From Amycolatopsis mediterranei (GTDB taxonomy: Bacteria > Actinomycetota > Actinomycetes > Mycobacteriales > Pseudonocardiaceae): a DNA stretch of 64,000 nt. A program made the position numbers and the translations under genes. How positions within the stretch are numbered: position 1 is the stretch's first letter; every line of letters begins with the position of its first letter. The DNA lies in the NCBI RefSeq assembly GCF_026017845.1, contig NZ_CP100416.1, positions 10,200,081-10,264,080 on the forward strand, written 5' to 3'. A model generated the notes under the pieces. The model was not told the DNA's origin, made no database searches, and saw only the letters and a program-made list of their open reading frames with translations. Of this stretch, positions 1-8,021 are shown in pieces.

Positions 1-1
1 C

Positions 2-1924
2 GCAGGCCGCCGCACCGCGCCGGACGGCCCCGCGTCCCGGCGCCCGGCAGCCCCGGCCGACGCGGCTGCGACCCAGCGCGCCGCCGCCGACGGCCCCGCA
101 AGCCGCCGCCCTGCACCGGATGGCCCCGCGAGCGCCGCATTCCGGCGCCCGGCCCCGACCGACGCCGACGCGGCCGCACCCCAGCGCTCCACGCCCGACA
201 GCCCGGCCCCCCGCCGGACGGCGAACGCCGAAGGGCTCGCCTCTCAGCGCGCCACCGGCGAAGGCCCGGCAGGCCGCCGCACCGCCGCTTCGGCCAACGC
301 CGAAGGAGTCACCCCTCAGCGCGCCACCGCCGACGGTCCCGCAGGCCGCCGCACAGCCGCCTCGGCCGACTCGGCTGCTGCCCCCCAGCGCGCCACCGGC
401 GAGGGCCCCGCAGGCCGTCGCCCCGCCTCGGCCGACTCCGCCGCACCCCAGCGCGCGACCGCCGAGGCCGGTTCCGCACCCCAGCAGCCGTCCGCCGTGC
501 CGCCGCGGGGCGAACTCGATCCGCTGACCATGACCGATGAGATGGAAGCGATCGACGAGGCGACCCAGTACCGCCGCAAGATCGACCACACCCTCGCCCG
601 GTTCTCCGCCGCCCACGACGAGATGGAAGCCGAAGAGGCCAAGCGGCGTGAACGCCGTGAACGGCTCTCGCCCACCTCCTTGCTCGAGAGCACCCGCACC
701 GCCCTGCATCGCGTCGTCACCACGGCACCCGAAGAGGCCCAGGTCGACGCCGAACAGACCCGGTTGCAGGAAAAGAAGCAGCGGAAGCTCGACCGGTCGG
801 CCCGGTTCGGGCGGATCGCCGCCGCCGTCGTGGCCGGGCTCGTCTTCCTCGGGATCGGGGGTGCCTGGGGGGCGCAGACCTACTTCGACGCCAAGTTCAC
901 CCAGGTCTCCGCGCTCGACGAGAACTCCGCCGACATCCAGGACGCCGAGGCGCAGGCCAACGACGAGAACTTCCTGATGGTCGGCTCCGACACGCGCGAC
1001 GGTGCGTCCGCCGAGGAAGGCGTCGGCACCGCCGACAGCACTCCGGGCGCCCGGAGCGACACCGTGATGGTCGCGCACATCCCGGCCGACCGGAAGCGGG
1101 TCGTCGTCACGTCGTTCCCGCGCGACCTCGAGATCAACCGCCCGGACTGCCAGAAGTGGGACCCGGCCCAGAACAAGACGACCGCCGAGATCTACAAGGG
1201 CGCGAAGTTCGCCAAGCTGAACACCGCCTACGCGGTTGGCGGCCCGGCGTGCGTGACCAAGGTGATCCAGCAGATCACCGGGCTGCGGATCAACCACTTC
1301 GTCGGCATCGACTTCAACGGCTTCAAGGAGATGGTCGACGCGGTGCACGGCGTCACCATCAACAACGAGATCCCGATCGACGACAGCATCCTCGGCAAGG
1401 TGCTGCTGCAGACCGGCGAGGTGACGATCTCCGGCGACCAGGCGCTGAACTTCGTCCGCGCGCGGCACGTCAAGGGCGACCCGACGTCGGACTACGGCCG
1501 GATCAAGCGGCAGCAGGAGTTCATCGGCGCGCTGCTGAAGAAGGTCATGTCCTCGGACGTCGTGCTCGACCCCGGCAAGCTCGGCGACTTCATCAACGCC
1601 TTCGCGAAGGCCACCTTCGGCGACAACCTCGGCGTCAAGCAGATGATGACGCTGGCGCAGTCGATGAAGGGCCTCGACCAGTCGAAGATCACGTTCCTCA
1701 CCGTCCCGACGGTCGGCATGGCCAACACCCGCGGCAACGAGGTCCTCGTCGTCAGCAAGACGAAGGCCCTCTTCGACGCGCTGCGCAACAACACCGCGCT
1801 GCCCGACCCGAAGGCGGCGGTCCCGGTGAGCGAGCAGGCCCCGCCGTCGACCAGTACGTCGAAGCCGAAGAGCAGCGGCACTTCGAAGTCGACCACCACC
1901 CGCAAGAGCACCACCACGGGCTGA
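2..1924 (+). CDS. LCP (LytR-CpsA-Psr) family cell-wall ligase with a long repetitive N-terminus, 5' end outside the window
   Basis: The frame is open from the first bases of the window to the TGA at 1922-1924, so the true start lies upstream; about 640 residues are visible. The first ~165 residues are Ala/Pro/Arg-rich repeats. Next come a charged helix, one transmembrane segment (about residues 269-292) and the LCP domain from about residue 320, with NFLMVGSDTRDG, SDTVMVAHI, a SFPRDLEI stretch and the late RARHVKGDPTSDYGRIKRQQ block, which carries the conserved Arg/Asp positions of the family. A Ser/Thr/Lys tail follows. LCP enzymes transfer lipid-linked glycopolymers to peptidoglycan outside the membrane. 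In M. tuberculosis the LCP gene Rv0822c also sits beside phoY2 (phoU). A start at GTG 497 or ATG 530 would remove the repeats, but the upstream codons keep the same codon bias, so I read them as coding. Confidence 0.85.
   Translation, partial: AGRRTAPDGPASRRPAAPADAAATQRAAADGPASRRPAPDGPASAAFRRPAPTDADAAAPQRSTPDSPAPRRTANAEGLASQRATGEGPAGRRTAASANAEGVTPQRATADGPAGRRTAASADSAAAPQRATGEGPAGRRPASADSAAPQRATAEAGSAPQQPSAVPPRGELDPLTMTDEMEAIDEATQYRRKIDHTLARFSAAHDEMEAEEAKRRERRERLSPTSLLESTRTALHRVVTTAPEEAQVDAEQTRLQEKKQRKLDRSARFGRIAAAVVAGLVFLGIGGAWGAQTYFDAKFTQVSALDENSADIQDAEAQANDENFLMVGSDTRDGASAEEGVGTADSTPGARSDTVMVAHIPADRKRVVVTSFPRDLEINRPDCQKWDPAQNKTTAEIYKGAKFAKLNTAYAVGGPACVTKVIQQITGLRINHFVGIDFNGFKEMVDAVHGVTINNEIPIDDSILGKVLLQTGEVTISGDQALNFVRARHVKGDPTSDYGRIKRQQEFIGALLKKVMSSDVVLDPGKLGDFINAFAKATFGDNLGVKQMMTLAQSMKGLDQSKITFLTVPTVGMANTRGNEVLVVSKTKALFDALRNNTALPDPKAAVPVSEQAPPSTSTSKPKSSGTSKSTTTRKSTTTG
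74..484 (+). repeat. Degenerate tandem repeat coding for a Pro/Ala/Arg-rich cytoplasmic extension
   Basis: A unit of about 21-24 codons recurs in frame; the consensus reads roughly PQRATGEGPAGRRTAASAD. The anchor CAG codon of the Q-R pair falls at 74, 182, 245, 317, 386 and 449, giving spacings of 108, 63, 72, 69 and 63 bases, all multiples of three. Unit length varies by whole codons, as expected from slippage or unequal crossover in a selected reading frame. The repeats lie on the cytoplasmic side of the membrane segment and are rich in Arg. Confidence 0.8.
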
Positions 1925-1946
1925 CCCGCGAGGATCGTTAGTCCGG

Positions 1947-2001
1947 GTTCACGTGCGGTTCACTCGACGATTCGGTGTTTGGCCATGGTTGGCCGTAGGG
2001 T
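1947..2001 (+). promoter_or_regulatory. PHO box and -10 element of phoU
   Basis: Two GTTCAC cores start at 1947 and 1958, exactly 11 bases apart, which is the direct-repeat format of the PhoP-binding PHO box described in Streptomyces. A TAGGGT -10 box lies at 1996-2001, 27 bases beyond the second 11-mer and 6 bases before the phoU ATG, so the transcript is probably leaderless. The pstS promoter on the other strand has the same 27-base spacing. Confidence 0.75.
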
Positions 2002-2007
2002 TGGGCC

Positions 2008-2673
2008 ATGCGTGAGGCTTACCATGTCGAACTCGAACAGCTCGCCGACAACCTGGCCGCGATGTCGGTCCAGGTCGCCGAAGCGATGGAGCGGGCCACG
2101 CGGTCACTGCTGGAGGCCGACCTGGGCCTCGCCGAGCAGGTGATCAGCGACGACGCCAAGGTCGACGACGCCCGCGCCCAGTGCGAGGAGCAGGCGTACG
2201 CGCTGCTGGCCCTGCAGGCGCCGGTGGCGACCGACCTGCGCACGGTGCTCGCGGCGATCCACGCCGCCGAAAGCCTGGAGCGGATGGGCGACCTGGCCCT
2301 GCACGTGGCGAAGGCCGCGCGCCGCCGTCACCCCGAACCGGTGCTGCCGGACGCGGTGCGGCCGTACTTCGCCGAGATGGGCGAGATCGCGGTCAAGCTG
2401 GCCCGCCAGACCGAGCAGGTCATCAAGACGAAGGACGTCGAAGCGGCGAAAACGCTCGAGTCCGACGACGACGAGGTGGACGACATCCACCGCCACCTGT
2501 TCACGGTGCTGATGGACCGCGAATGGCCGCACGGCGTGGCCGCGGCGGTCGACGTGACGCTGCTGGGCCGCTTCTACGAGCGCTACGCCGACCACGCGGT
2601 GTCGGTCGCGAAGCGGATGATCTTCGTGGTCACCGGCAAGATGCCGGGCTACGGTTCCAACGAGGACGTCTGA
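2008..2673 (+). CDS. phoU: PhoU phosphate signalling regulator
   Basis: 221 residues, the usual length for PhoU, made of two similar three-helix repeats: one around ERATRSLLEADLGLAEQVISDD and the second around ARQTEQVIKTKDVEAAKTLESDDDEVD. The E/D-xxxD motifs that bind metal clusters are visible in both halves. PhoU links the Pst transporter to the PhoR/PhoP two-component system and damps the phosphate-starvation response. It is transcribed toward the pst operon, with a terminator between them, and has its own PHO box. The phoU-pst-mshD-glnR neighbourhood matches phoY2-phoT-mshD-Rv0818 in M. tuberculosis. The ATG is placed directly downstream of the -10 box. Confidence 0.95.
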   Translation: MREAYHVELEQLADNLAAMSVQVAEAMERATRSLLEADLGLAEQVISDDAKVDDARAQCEEQAYALLALQAPVATDLRTVLAAIHAAESLERMGDLALHVAKAARRRHPEPVLPDAVRPYFAEMGEIAVKLARQTEQVIKTKDVEAAKTLESDDDEVDDIHRHLFTVLMDREWPHGVAAAVDVTLLGRFYERYADHAVSVAKRMIFVVTGKMPGYGSNEDV

Positions 2674-2685
2674 GCCGTACCAACG

Positions 2686-2721
2686 AAGAAAGCCCCCGGC
2701 CGCGGCCGGGGGCTTTCTTTT
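2686..2721 (+). terminator. Rho-independent terminator after phoU
   Basis: A perfect palindrome at 2687-2718 (16-base arms, AGAAAGCCCCCGGCCG and its complement) is followed by a short T run, 13 bases after the phoU stop. Confidence 0.9.
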
Positions 2722-2735
2722 GCTCCACTTAGGAC

Positions 2736-2785
2736 AAAAAGAAGGCCTTTCTCGCCGGCCCCGAGCGCCGGCGAGAAAGGCCTTC
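2736..2785 (-). terminator. Rho-independent terminator after pstB
   Basis: The arms at 2741-2759 and 2767-2785 are perfectly complementary over 19 bases with a 7-base loop. Read on the minus strand, a run of five T (2740-2736) follows. It lies 16 bases beyond the pstB stop and closes the pst operon. Confidence 0.9.
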
Positions 2786-2800
2786 CGCAGCAACGGCTAC

Positions 2801-3577
2801 TCAGCCGAAGCGACCGGAAATGTAGTCTTCCGTGGCCTTCTCGTCCGGGTTGGAGAAGATCTTCTCCGTGTCGTTCAGCTCCACCAGCCGGCCCGGCTGC
2901 CCGACGCCGGCGAGGTTGAAGAACGCCGTCTGGTCGGAAACCCGGGCCGCCTGCTGCATGTTGTGCGTCACGATGACGATCGTGTAGTCCTTCTTCAGCT
3001 CCCCGATCAGGTCCTCGATCGCCAGCGTGGAGATCGGGTCGAGGGCCGAGCACGGCTCGTCCATCAGCAGCACGTCCGGCTGCACCGCGATCGCGCGGGC
3101 GATGCACAGCCGCTGCTGCTGACCGCCCGACAGGCCGCCGCCCGGCTTGTTGAGGCGGTCCTTGACCTCGTTCCACAGGTTCGCGCCGCGCAGGGCGCGC
3201 TCGGCGATGTCGTCGAGGGTCTTCTTGCCCTTGGTGCCACCCAGCTTCAGCCCGGCGACGACGTTGTCCTTGATGGACATCGTCGGGAACGGGTTGGGAC
3301 GCTGGAACACCATGCCGATCGTGCGGCGCACCTGCACCGGGTCGACCGCCGACGCGTAGATGTTCTCGCCGTCCAGCAGGACGTCGCCCTCGACGCGGGC
3401 GCCGGGGATGACCTCGTGCATGCGGTTCAGCGTGCGCAGCACCGTCGACTTGCCACAGCCCGACGGGCCGATGAACGCGGTGACGTTGCGCGGCGGCACG
3501 GAAAGGGTGACACCGTCCACGGCGTGGAACTTGCCGTAGTAGATGTCGACGTCCTTGACATCGAGTCGTTTGGCCAT
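2801..3577 (-). CDS. pstB: Phosphate ABC transporter ATP-binding protein PstB
   Basis: 258 residues with Walker A GPSGCGKST, the LSGGQQQR signature and Walker B VLLMDEPCSALD, plus the H-loop His in VTHNM. It is the ATPase of the high-affinity phosphate importer and works on the cytoplasmic face with PstA and PstC. It is the last gene of pstS-pstC-pstA-pstB, 10 bases after pstA, and is followed by a strong terminator. The M. tuberculosis counterpart at this position is phoT. Confidence 0.97.
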   Translation of the reverse strand: MAKRLDVKDVDIYYGKFHAVDGVTLSVPPRNVTAFIGPSGCGKSTVLRTLNRMHEVIPGARVEGDVLLDGENIYASAVDPVQVRRTIGMVFQRPNPFPTMSIKDNVVAGLKLGGTKGKKTLDDIAERALRGANLWNEVKDRLNKPGGGLSGGQQQRLCIARAIAVQPDVLLMDEPCSALDPISTLAIEDLIGELKKDYTIVIVTHNMQQAARVSDQTAFFNLAGVGQPGRLVELNDTEKIFSNPDEKATEDYISGRFG

Positions 3578-3587
3578 CAGGAACAGC

Positions 3588-4505
3588 TCACTTCTTCTTC
3601 GGGGCGACGAGGCGCGCGAACACGGTGGCGAGGAGGTTGATGATCGCGATGATGAGCACCAGGGTCAGTGCCGCGCCCCAGATCCGGTCGAAGCCGACCG
3701 AGCCGGGATCCATCGAGTTGGTGACGCGCTCGTTGTTCATCAGCAACGGCAGTGCCGCCTGCTCGCCGCTGAAGATGTCCCAGTTCGTGTAGGCGGAGTA
3801 GCCGACCAGGACCAGCAGCGGCGCGGTCTCGCCCATCACCCGGGCCAGCGCCATCATGATGCCGCCGATGATGCCGGACATCGCCGTCGGCAGGACGATC
3901 TTCATGATCGTCTTCCACTTCGGCACACCCAGCGCGTACGACGCCTCGCGCAGGTCGTCCGGGACGATCCGCAGCATCTCCTCCGACGAGCGGACGACCA
4001 CCGGGATCATCAGCAGCACCAGGGCCAGCGACACGGCGAAACCGCTGCGCGGCAGGCCGAACGTGGTGATCCAGAGCGCGTAGATGAACAGCGCGGCGAC
4101 GATCGAGGGGACACCGGAGAGGATGTCGACCATGAACGTCGTGGCCTTCGCGAGCTTGCCGCGGCCGTACTCGACGAGGTAGATCGCCACGAGCATGCCG
4201 ATCGGCACCGCGATGATCGCGCAGACCAGGCCCTGCAGCAGGCTGCCGATGATGGCGTGCAGCACGCCGCCGCCGACCTCGTCGGACAGGTAGTTGCCCA
4301 GGTCCTGCGACCACCAGTTGGAGTAGGGGATGCGCCTGATGCCGTTCGCGACGACCGTGTAGAGCACCCACACCAGCGGGACGACGGCGATCAGGAACGA
4401 CAGCCAGACCAGCGTGGTCGCGAGGCCGTTCTTGACCTTGCGGGCCATGCTGACCTGCTGGAACGCCGGTGTCGTGGCAGGGGCTTCGAGCGTGGTGGCG
4501 GACAT
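3588..4505 (-). CDS. pstA: Phosphate ABC transporter permease PstA
   Basis: 305 residues with about six membrane segments (for example LVWLSFLIAVVPLVWVLYTV and ALVLLMIPVVV) and the permease EAA-type loop EASYALGVPKWKTIMKIVLP, which contacts the ATPase. It pairs with PstC to form the phosphate channel. The start lies 2 bases after the pstC stop, so translation is probably coupled. Confidence 0.96.
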   Translation of the reverse strand: MSATTLEAPATTPAFQQVSMARKVKNGLATTLVWLSFLIAVVPLVWVLYTVVANGIRRIPYSNWWSQDLGNYLSDEVGGGVLHAIIGSLLQGLVCAIIAVPIGMLVAIYLVEYGRGKLAKATTFMVDILSGVPSIVAALFIYALWITTFGLPRSGFAVSLALVLLMIPVVVRSSEEMLRIVPDDLREASYALGVPKWKTIMKIVLPTAMSGIIGGIMMALARVMGETAPLLVLVGYSAYTNWDIFSGEQAALPLLMNNERVTNSMDPGSVGFDRIWGAALTLVLIIAIINLLATVFARLVAPKKK

Positions 4506-4507
4506 GC

Positions 4508-5575
4508 TCAGTCTCCCTTCTTGCCGATGACGGACCGGGCCGCGAAGTTCACCAGGAAGGTGAGCACGAACAGCACCAGGCCGGCCGCGATGTACGCGCC
4601 CGCCGAGATCTGGTTGTTGAACTCGCTGTAGTTGGCGGCGATCTTCGAAGCGAACGTGGCGCCGCCGTCGAAGAGGCTCCAGTCGAAGTTCTTGCCCTGC
4701 GGGATCAGCAGGATGACGGCCAGCGCGATCGTCTCACCCAATGCCCGGCCGAGGCCGAGCATGGACGCGCCGACGTAACCGGCCTTGCCGAACGGCAGCA
4801 CCGTGGTGCGGATGACCTCCCAGCGGGTGGCGCCGAGCGCGAGCGCGCCCTCCATGTGCGGGGTCGGCGTGCGCTCGAAGACCTCGCGCGAGAGCGACGT
4901 GATGATCGGCAGGATCATCACGGCCAGCACGATGCCGGCGGTGAAGATCGTGCCGCGCACGCTCGGCGCGACGTTGCCGGGGGCCAGCAGCGGGAACCAC
5001 GAGAACGTGTCGTTGATCCACTGCGAGAACGGCTCGATCGCCGGGGCGAACACGAGGATGCCCCAGAGGCCGAAGATGATCGACGGCACCGCGGCGAGCA
5101 GGTCGACGACGTAGCCGAACGGCCGCGCGAGCCGTTTCGGCGCGTACTGGGTGAGGAACAGCGCGATGCCCAGCGAGACCGGCATCGCGATGATCAGCGC
5201 CACGAGCGACGTCGCCACGGTCACCTCGAGCAGGTCGAGGATGCCGAACGACATGTTCGCGGGGTCGTTGGTCGACCAGCCGTGGTTGGTGAGGAAGCTG
5301 CCCTTGTTGGCCTGCAGCGCCGGGATCGCCTGGATGAGCAGGAAGAGCCCGATCAGGCCGATCAGGGCGACGACGAAGACACCCGCCCCGGTGGTCAGGT
5401 TCTGGAAGATGCGGTCACCGGGCCGCACCTTCTTCGGTTTCTCGCTCGCGGGCGGCTCCGGCGCCGCCGTCGAGGCTGTTTGCTCCGAAATCGGATCCTC
5501 CGGGGGCGTTGTGGCGGACGACGAACGCCCACCGGGGTCGCCGGTGGGCGTTCGCGTCGAGCTTGACTCGCTCAT
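4508..5575 (-). CDS. pstC: Phosphate ABC transporter permease PstC
   Basis: 355 residues. A ~50-residue Ser/Pro/Glu-rich cytoplasmic N-terminus, longer than in enterobacteria, precedes six predicted membrane helices. The EAA loop reads EGALALGATRWEVIRTTVLP. It forms the phosphate-conducting heterodimer with PstA. It lies 51 bases downstream of pstS in the same operon. Confidence 0.96.
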   Translation of the reverse strand: MSESSSTRTPTGDPGGRSSSATTPPEDPISEQTASTAAPEPPASEKPKKVRPGDRIFQNLTTGAGVFVVALIGLIGLFLLIQAIPALQANKGSFLTNHGWSTNDPANMSFGILDLLEVTVATSLVALIIAMPVSLGIALFLTQYAPKRLARPFGYVVDLLAAVPSIIFGLWGILVFAPAIEPFSQWINDTFSWFPLLAPGNVAPSVRGTIFTAGIVLAVMILPIITSLSREVFERTPTPHMEGALALGATRWEVIRTTVLPFGKAGYVGASMLGLGRALGETIALAVILLIPQGKNFDWSLFDGGATFASKIAANYSEFNNQISAGAYIAAGLVLFVLTFLVNFAARSVIGKKGD

Positions 5576-5626
5576 CGACTACTTCTGTCCAGCCTGTATC
5601 ACTCGGATGTCAGTCGCAATGCCAGG

Positions 5627-6757
5627 TCAGGAGATGGCCTTGACCGCGGTCAGGACCTTGGTCTGCAGCGACTGCGGGATCGGAACGTAGCCCTTGGCGG
5701 ACAGCGGCTGCTGGCCGTCGGTGGCGGCCACCGTCAGGAACGCCTTGACGGCCTTCGCGACGTCCGCGTTCGCGTACTTCGAGCAGACGATCTCGTAGGT
5801 CGTCAGCAGCAGTGGGTAGGCGCCCGGGGTGTTGCTGGCGTAGATGCCGTTGAGGTCGAGCGCGAGGTCGTTGGAGCCCTCGTTGAGGAACTTCGCCGCG
5901 TCGAGGGACTTCGCCACGTTCGCCGCGTTGAGCTCGACGCCGCCGGAGCCGCTGTCGATCAGGGCGGGGGTCAGGCCGTCCTTGGCGAACGCGCCCTCGA
6001 CGTAGGTGATGCCGCCGTCGGAGGCCTTCACCGCGGTCGCGACGCCATTGGAGCCCTGCGCACCGTTGCCGACACCGCCGTTGAACTTCTTGCCGGCACC
6101 CTTGGTCCAGTCGGCCTTCGCGGCCGCGCCCAGGTACTTCTGGAAGTTGTCGGTGGTGCCCGATTCGTCGGCGCGGGAGACGACCTGGATGGGCTTGTCC
6201 GGCAGGTTCAGGCTCTCGTTGCCCTTGACCGCCTTGATGGCCGGGTCGTTCCACTTGGTGATGCCACCGCTGAAGATCTTCGCGGTCACCGACGGGGTCA
6301 GCGTCAGCTTGTCCACACCGGACAGCTTGTAGGCGACCGCGATCGGGCCGACGACGAGCGGGATGTTCCAGGCGTCGCTGGCGCAGCGGGCCTTGGCGGC
6401 CGCGGCGTCGGCGTCCTTGATCGGCGAGTCCGAGCCGCCGAAGTCGATCTGGTTGGCGTTGAACTGCTTGACGCCCGCGCCGGAACCGCTCGGGTTGTAG
6501 TTGACCTGCTGGCCGGCGCACTTCTTGCTGTACTGCTGCGTGAAGATGTCGATGGCGTTCTTCTGGGCCGACGAACCTTCCGCGGAGAGCGGGCTCTTGC
6601 CACCGCACTCGACGTCGGCGGTGCCGGTCGCAGCGGGCGCCGAAGCCGAGTTCGAGCTGCTGCTGTTGGTCGCCGCGGGGTCGGAACCACAGGCGGCGAG
6701 CACGAGGGCGGCGCTCGCGACGATGCCCACCGCGCTCAGGGGCCGCATGATCTTCAC
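5627..6757 (-). CDS. pstS: Phosphate-binding lipoprotein PstS
   Basis: 376 residues from a GTG at 6757. A GGAGG Shine-Dalgarno lies 8 bases upstream, which favours this start over ATG 6748 and over the longer open frame. The signal peptide ends in the lipobox VLAAC. A Ser/Asn linker then leads into the phosphate-binding fold, with EGSSAQ, GSGAGVKQF and SRADESGTTDNF blocks typical of PstS. It captures phosphate at the outer membrane face and delivers it to PstCA. It is first in the operon, behind a PHO box. Confidence 0.95.
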   Translation of the reverse strand: MKIMRPLSAVGIVASAALVLAACGSDPAATNSSSSNSASAPAATGTADVECGGKSPLSAEGSSAQKNAIDIFTQQYSKKCAGQQVNYNPSGSGAGVKQFNANQIDFGGSDSPIKDADAAAAKARCASDAWNIPLVVGPIAVAYKLSGVDKLTLTPSVTAKIFSGGITKWNDPAIKAVKGNESLNLPDKPIQVVSRADESGTTDNFQKYLGAAAKADWTKGAGKKFNGGVGNGAQGSNGVATAVKASDGGITYVEGAFAKDGLTPALIDSGSGGVELNAANVAKSLDAAKFLNEGSNDLALDLNGIYASNTPGAYPLLLTTYEIVCSKYANADVAKAVKAFLTVAATDGQQPLSAKGYVPIPQSLQTKVLTAVKAIS

Positions 6758-6819
6758 TGCTGTTTCCTCCATCAGGAGCTTGACCGGGTCGTCGCGGCGT
6801 GCTGCCGCGCCGGATCCGG

Positions 6820-6874
6820 ACATTAGGCAGCCCCGGTGGACGGTCGCCCCTGTCCAGGTGAACGCAAAGTGAAC
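6820..6874 (-). promoter_or_regulatory. PHO box and -10 element of pstS
   Basis: Read on the minus strand, GTTCACTTTGC and GTTCACCTGGA follow each other directly (6874-6853) as two 11-base PHO-box units. A TAATGT -10 box lies at 6825-6820, 27 bases further on. Transcription would start near 6813, leaving a leader of about 55 bases with the GGAGG ribosome site. Confidence 0.8.
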
Positions 6875-6982
6875 AAGGCCGCCGATGTGAGCAGTGCTAC
6901 TAGTCTGAAAGTGCGCCGTGTCCCGGCCGTGACCTGCGCGTTCGCGCACCGTGACGAGGTGTTCTCGCGGTGTCCATCGTGG

Positions 6983-7888
6983 TCACCGACCGTACTGGAC
7001 GTCGGTTTCGTGACGGGTGAACCCCAGCTTGGTGTAGACCGCCAGCGCCGCCGCGTTGTCGCCCTCGACGTACAGGATGATCTGCCGCAGCCCGCGGCTC
7101 GCGAGGTACCGCAGCCCGGCGAGCGTGAGCGCCCGCCCCAGCCCGCCACCCTGCGCGGCCGGGTCGACGCCGACGACGTACACCTCGCCGACGCGCTCGC
7201 CGCCGAACCGGCCGGGCGTCGGTTCGTGCACCTTCGTCCAGTGGAAGCCGATGACCTCGCCCCTTTCTTCGGCGAGGAAGAAGCCGTCCTCGTCGAACCA
7301 CGCCCGGCGCTCGTCAGCCCGCACGTCTTCGACCGTCAGGGCGCCCTGCTCGGGGTGCCAGTCGAAGGCCCGCGCGTTGACCCGGACGACGGCGTCCTCG
7401 TCCTGCCCCGGCACGAACGTCCGCAGTGAGACGCCGTCACGCAGGATCGGCTCCGGCCAGTCCGCGCCTTCGACGTCGACGTGCAGGATCAGCAGCTCGC
7501 GCTTGCGCTCCAGGCCGGTCTTCAGCGCCAGTTTCCGCGCGGCCGGGTGGTCGCCGTGCGCCCAGACCCGGAAGCCCACCGCGGCCCGCTCGTCGAGCGC
7601 CTGAAGCAGCTTCGCGCCGTAGCCGCGGTTGCGGTGGGCGGGGTGCACGAACAACTCGGCGACCTGGTGGCCGAACGAGTTGCCCGTGGTGTTCAGGTGC
7701 GCGTAGCCGACGACTTCGCCCTCGACGCAGGCGACGAGGTGCTCACCGCCGTCGAACTCGCCGGGCAGTGCGCCCGCCGGCTCGACTTCGGGCCGCCCGT
7801 CGGCTTCGCGTACGGCCAGCAGCAGCCGGCGCACGTCCTCGAGTTGCTGTTCGTCCAGTTCCTGGCGCCACTCGCCGTCTCCGCTCAC
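6983..7888 (-). CDS. mshD: Mycothiol synthase MshD
   Basis: 301 residues with two GNAT acetyltransferase domains. The N-terminal one has VAELFVHPAHRNRGYGAKLLQAL and the C-terminal one VYVVGVDPAAQGGGLGRALTLAGL; the latter holds the acetyl-CoA loop. MshD acetylates Cys-GlcN-Ins in the last step of mycothiol synthesis, the main thiol buffer of actinomycetes. It sits between glnR and pstS as in M. tuberculosis (Rv0819). The GTG start follows a TACGGT -10 box (7900-7895) by 6 bases, suggesting a leaderless transcript, although co-transcription from glnR is possible. Confidence 0.95.
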   Translation of the reverse strand: MSGDGEWRQELDEQQLEDVRRLLLAVREADGRPEVEPAGALPGEFDGGEHLVACVEGEVVGYAHLNTTGNSFGHQVAELFVHPAHRNRGYGAKLLQALDERAAVGFRVWAHGDHPAARKLALKTGLERKRELLILHVDVEGADWPEPILRDGVSLRTFVPGQDEDAVVRVNARAFDWHPEQGALTVEDVRADERRAWFDEDGFFLAEERGEVIGFHWTKVHEPTPGRFGGERVGEVYVVGVDPAAQGGGLGRALTLAGLRYLASRGLRQIILYVEGDNAAALAVYTKLGFTRHETDVQYGR

Positions 7889-7986
7889 CCTGCGACCGTA
7901 CCCGCGACGGACGCAACGCGACGGCTGTGCGAGACGTCTTCCGTGCGCGGAAGGGGGATCGGTGGGCGAGTCCGGGAGTACTACGC

Positions 7987-8021
7987 AGTCATTCGGCCGT
8001 GACGGTGGTCGGATTGGTACT
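7987..8021 (-). repeat. Half copy of intergenic repeat R1, running into the glnR 3' end
   Basis: On the minus strand this stretch matches the first 35 bases of the full R1 element at 15801-15894 with about five differences, then the similarity stops. It supplies the last eight codons (NPTTVTAE) and stop of glnR and lies about 100 bases upstream of mshD. Confidence 0.7.

Noticed and set aside
74..484. CRISPR array in the first 500 bases
   Set aside because: The repeats are degenerate, in frame and without unique spacers; they encode protein.
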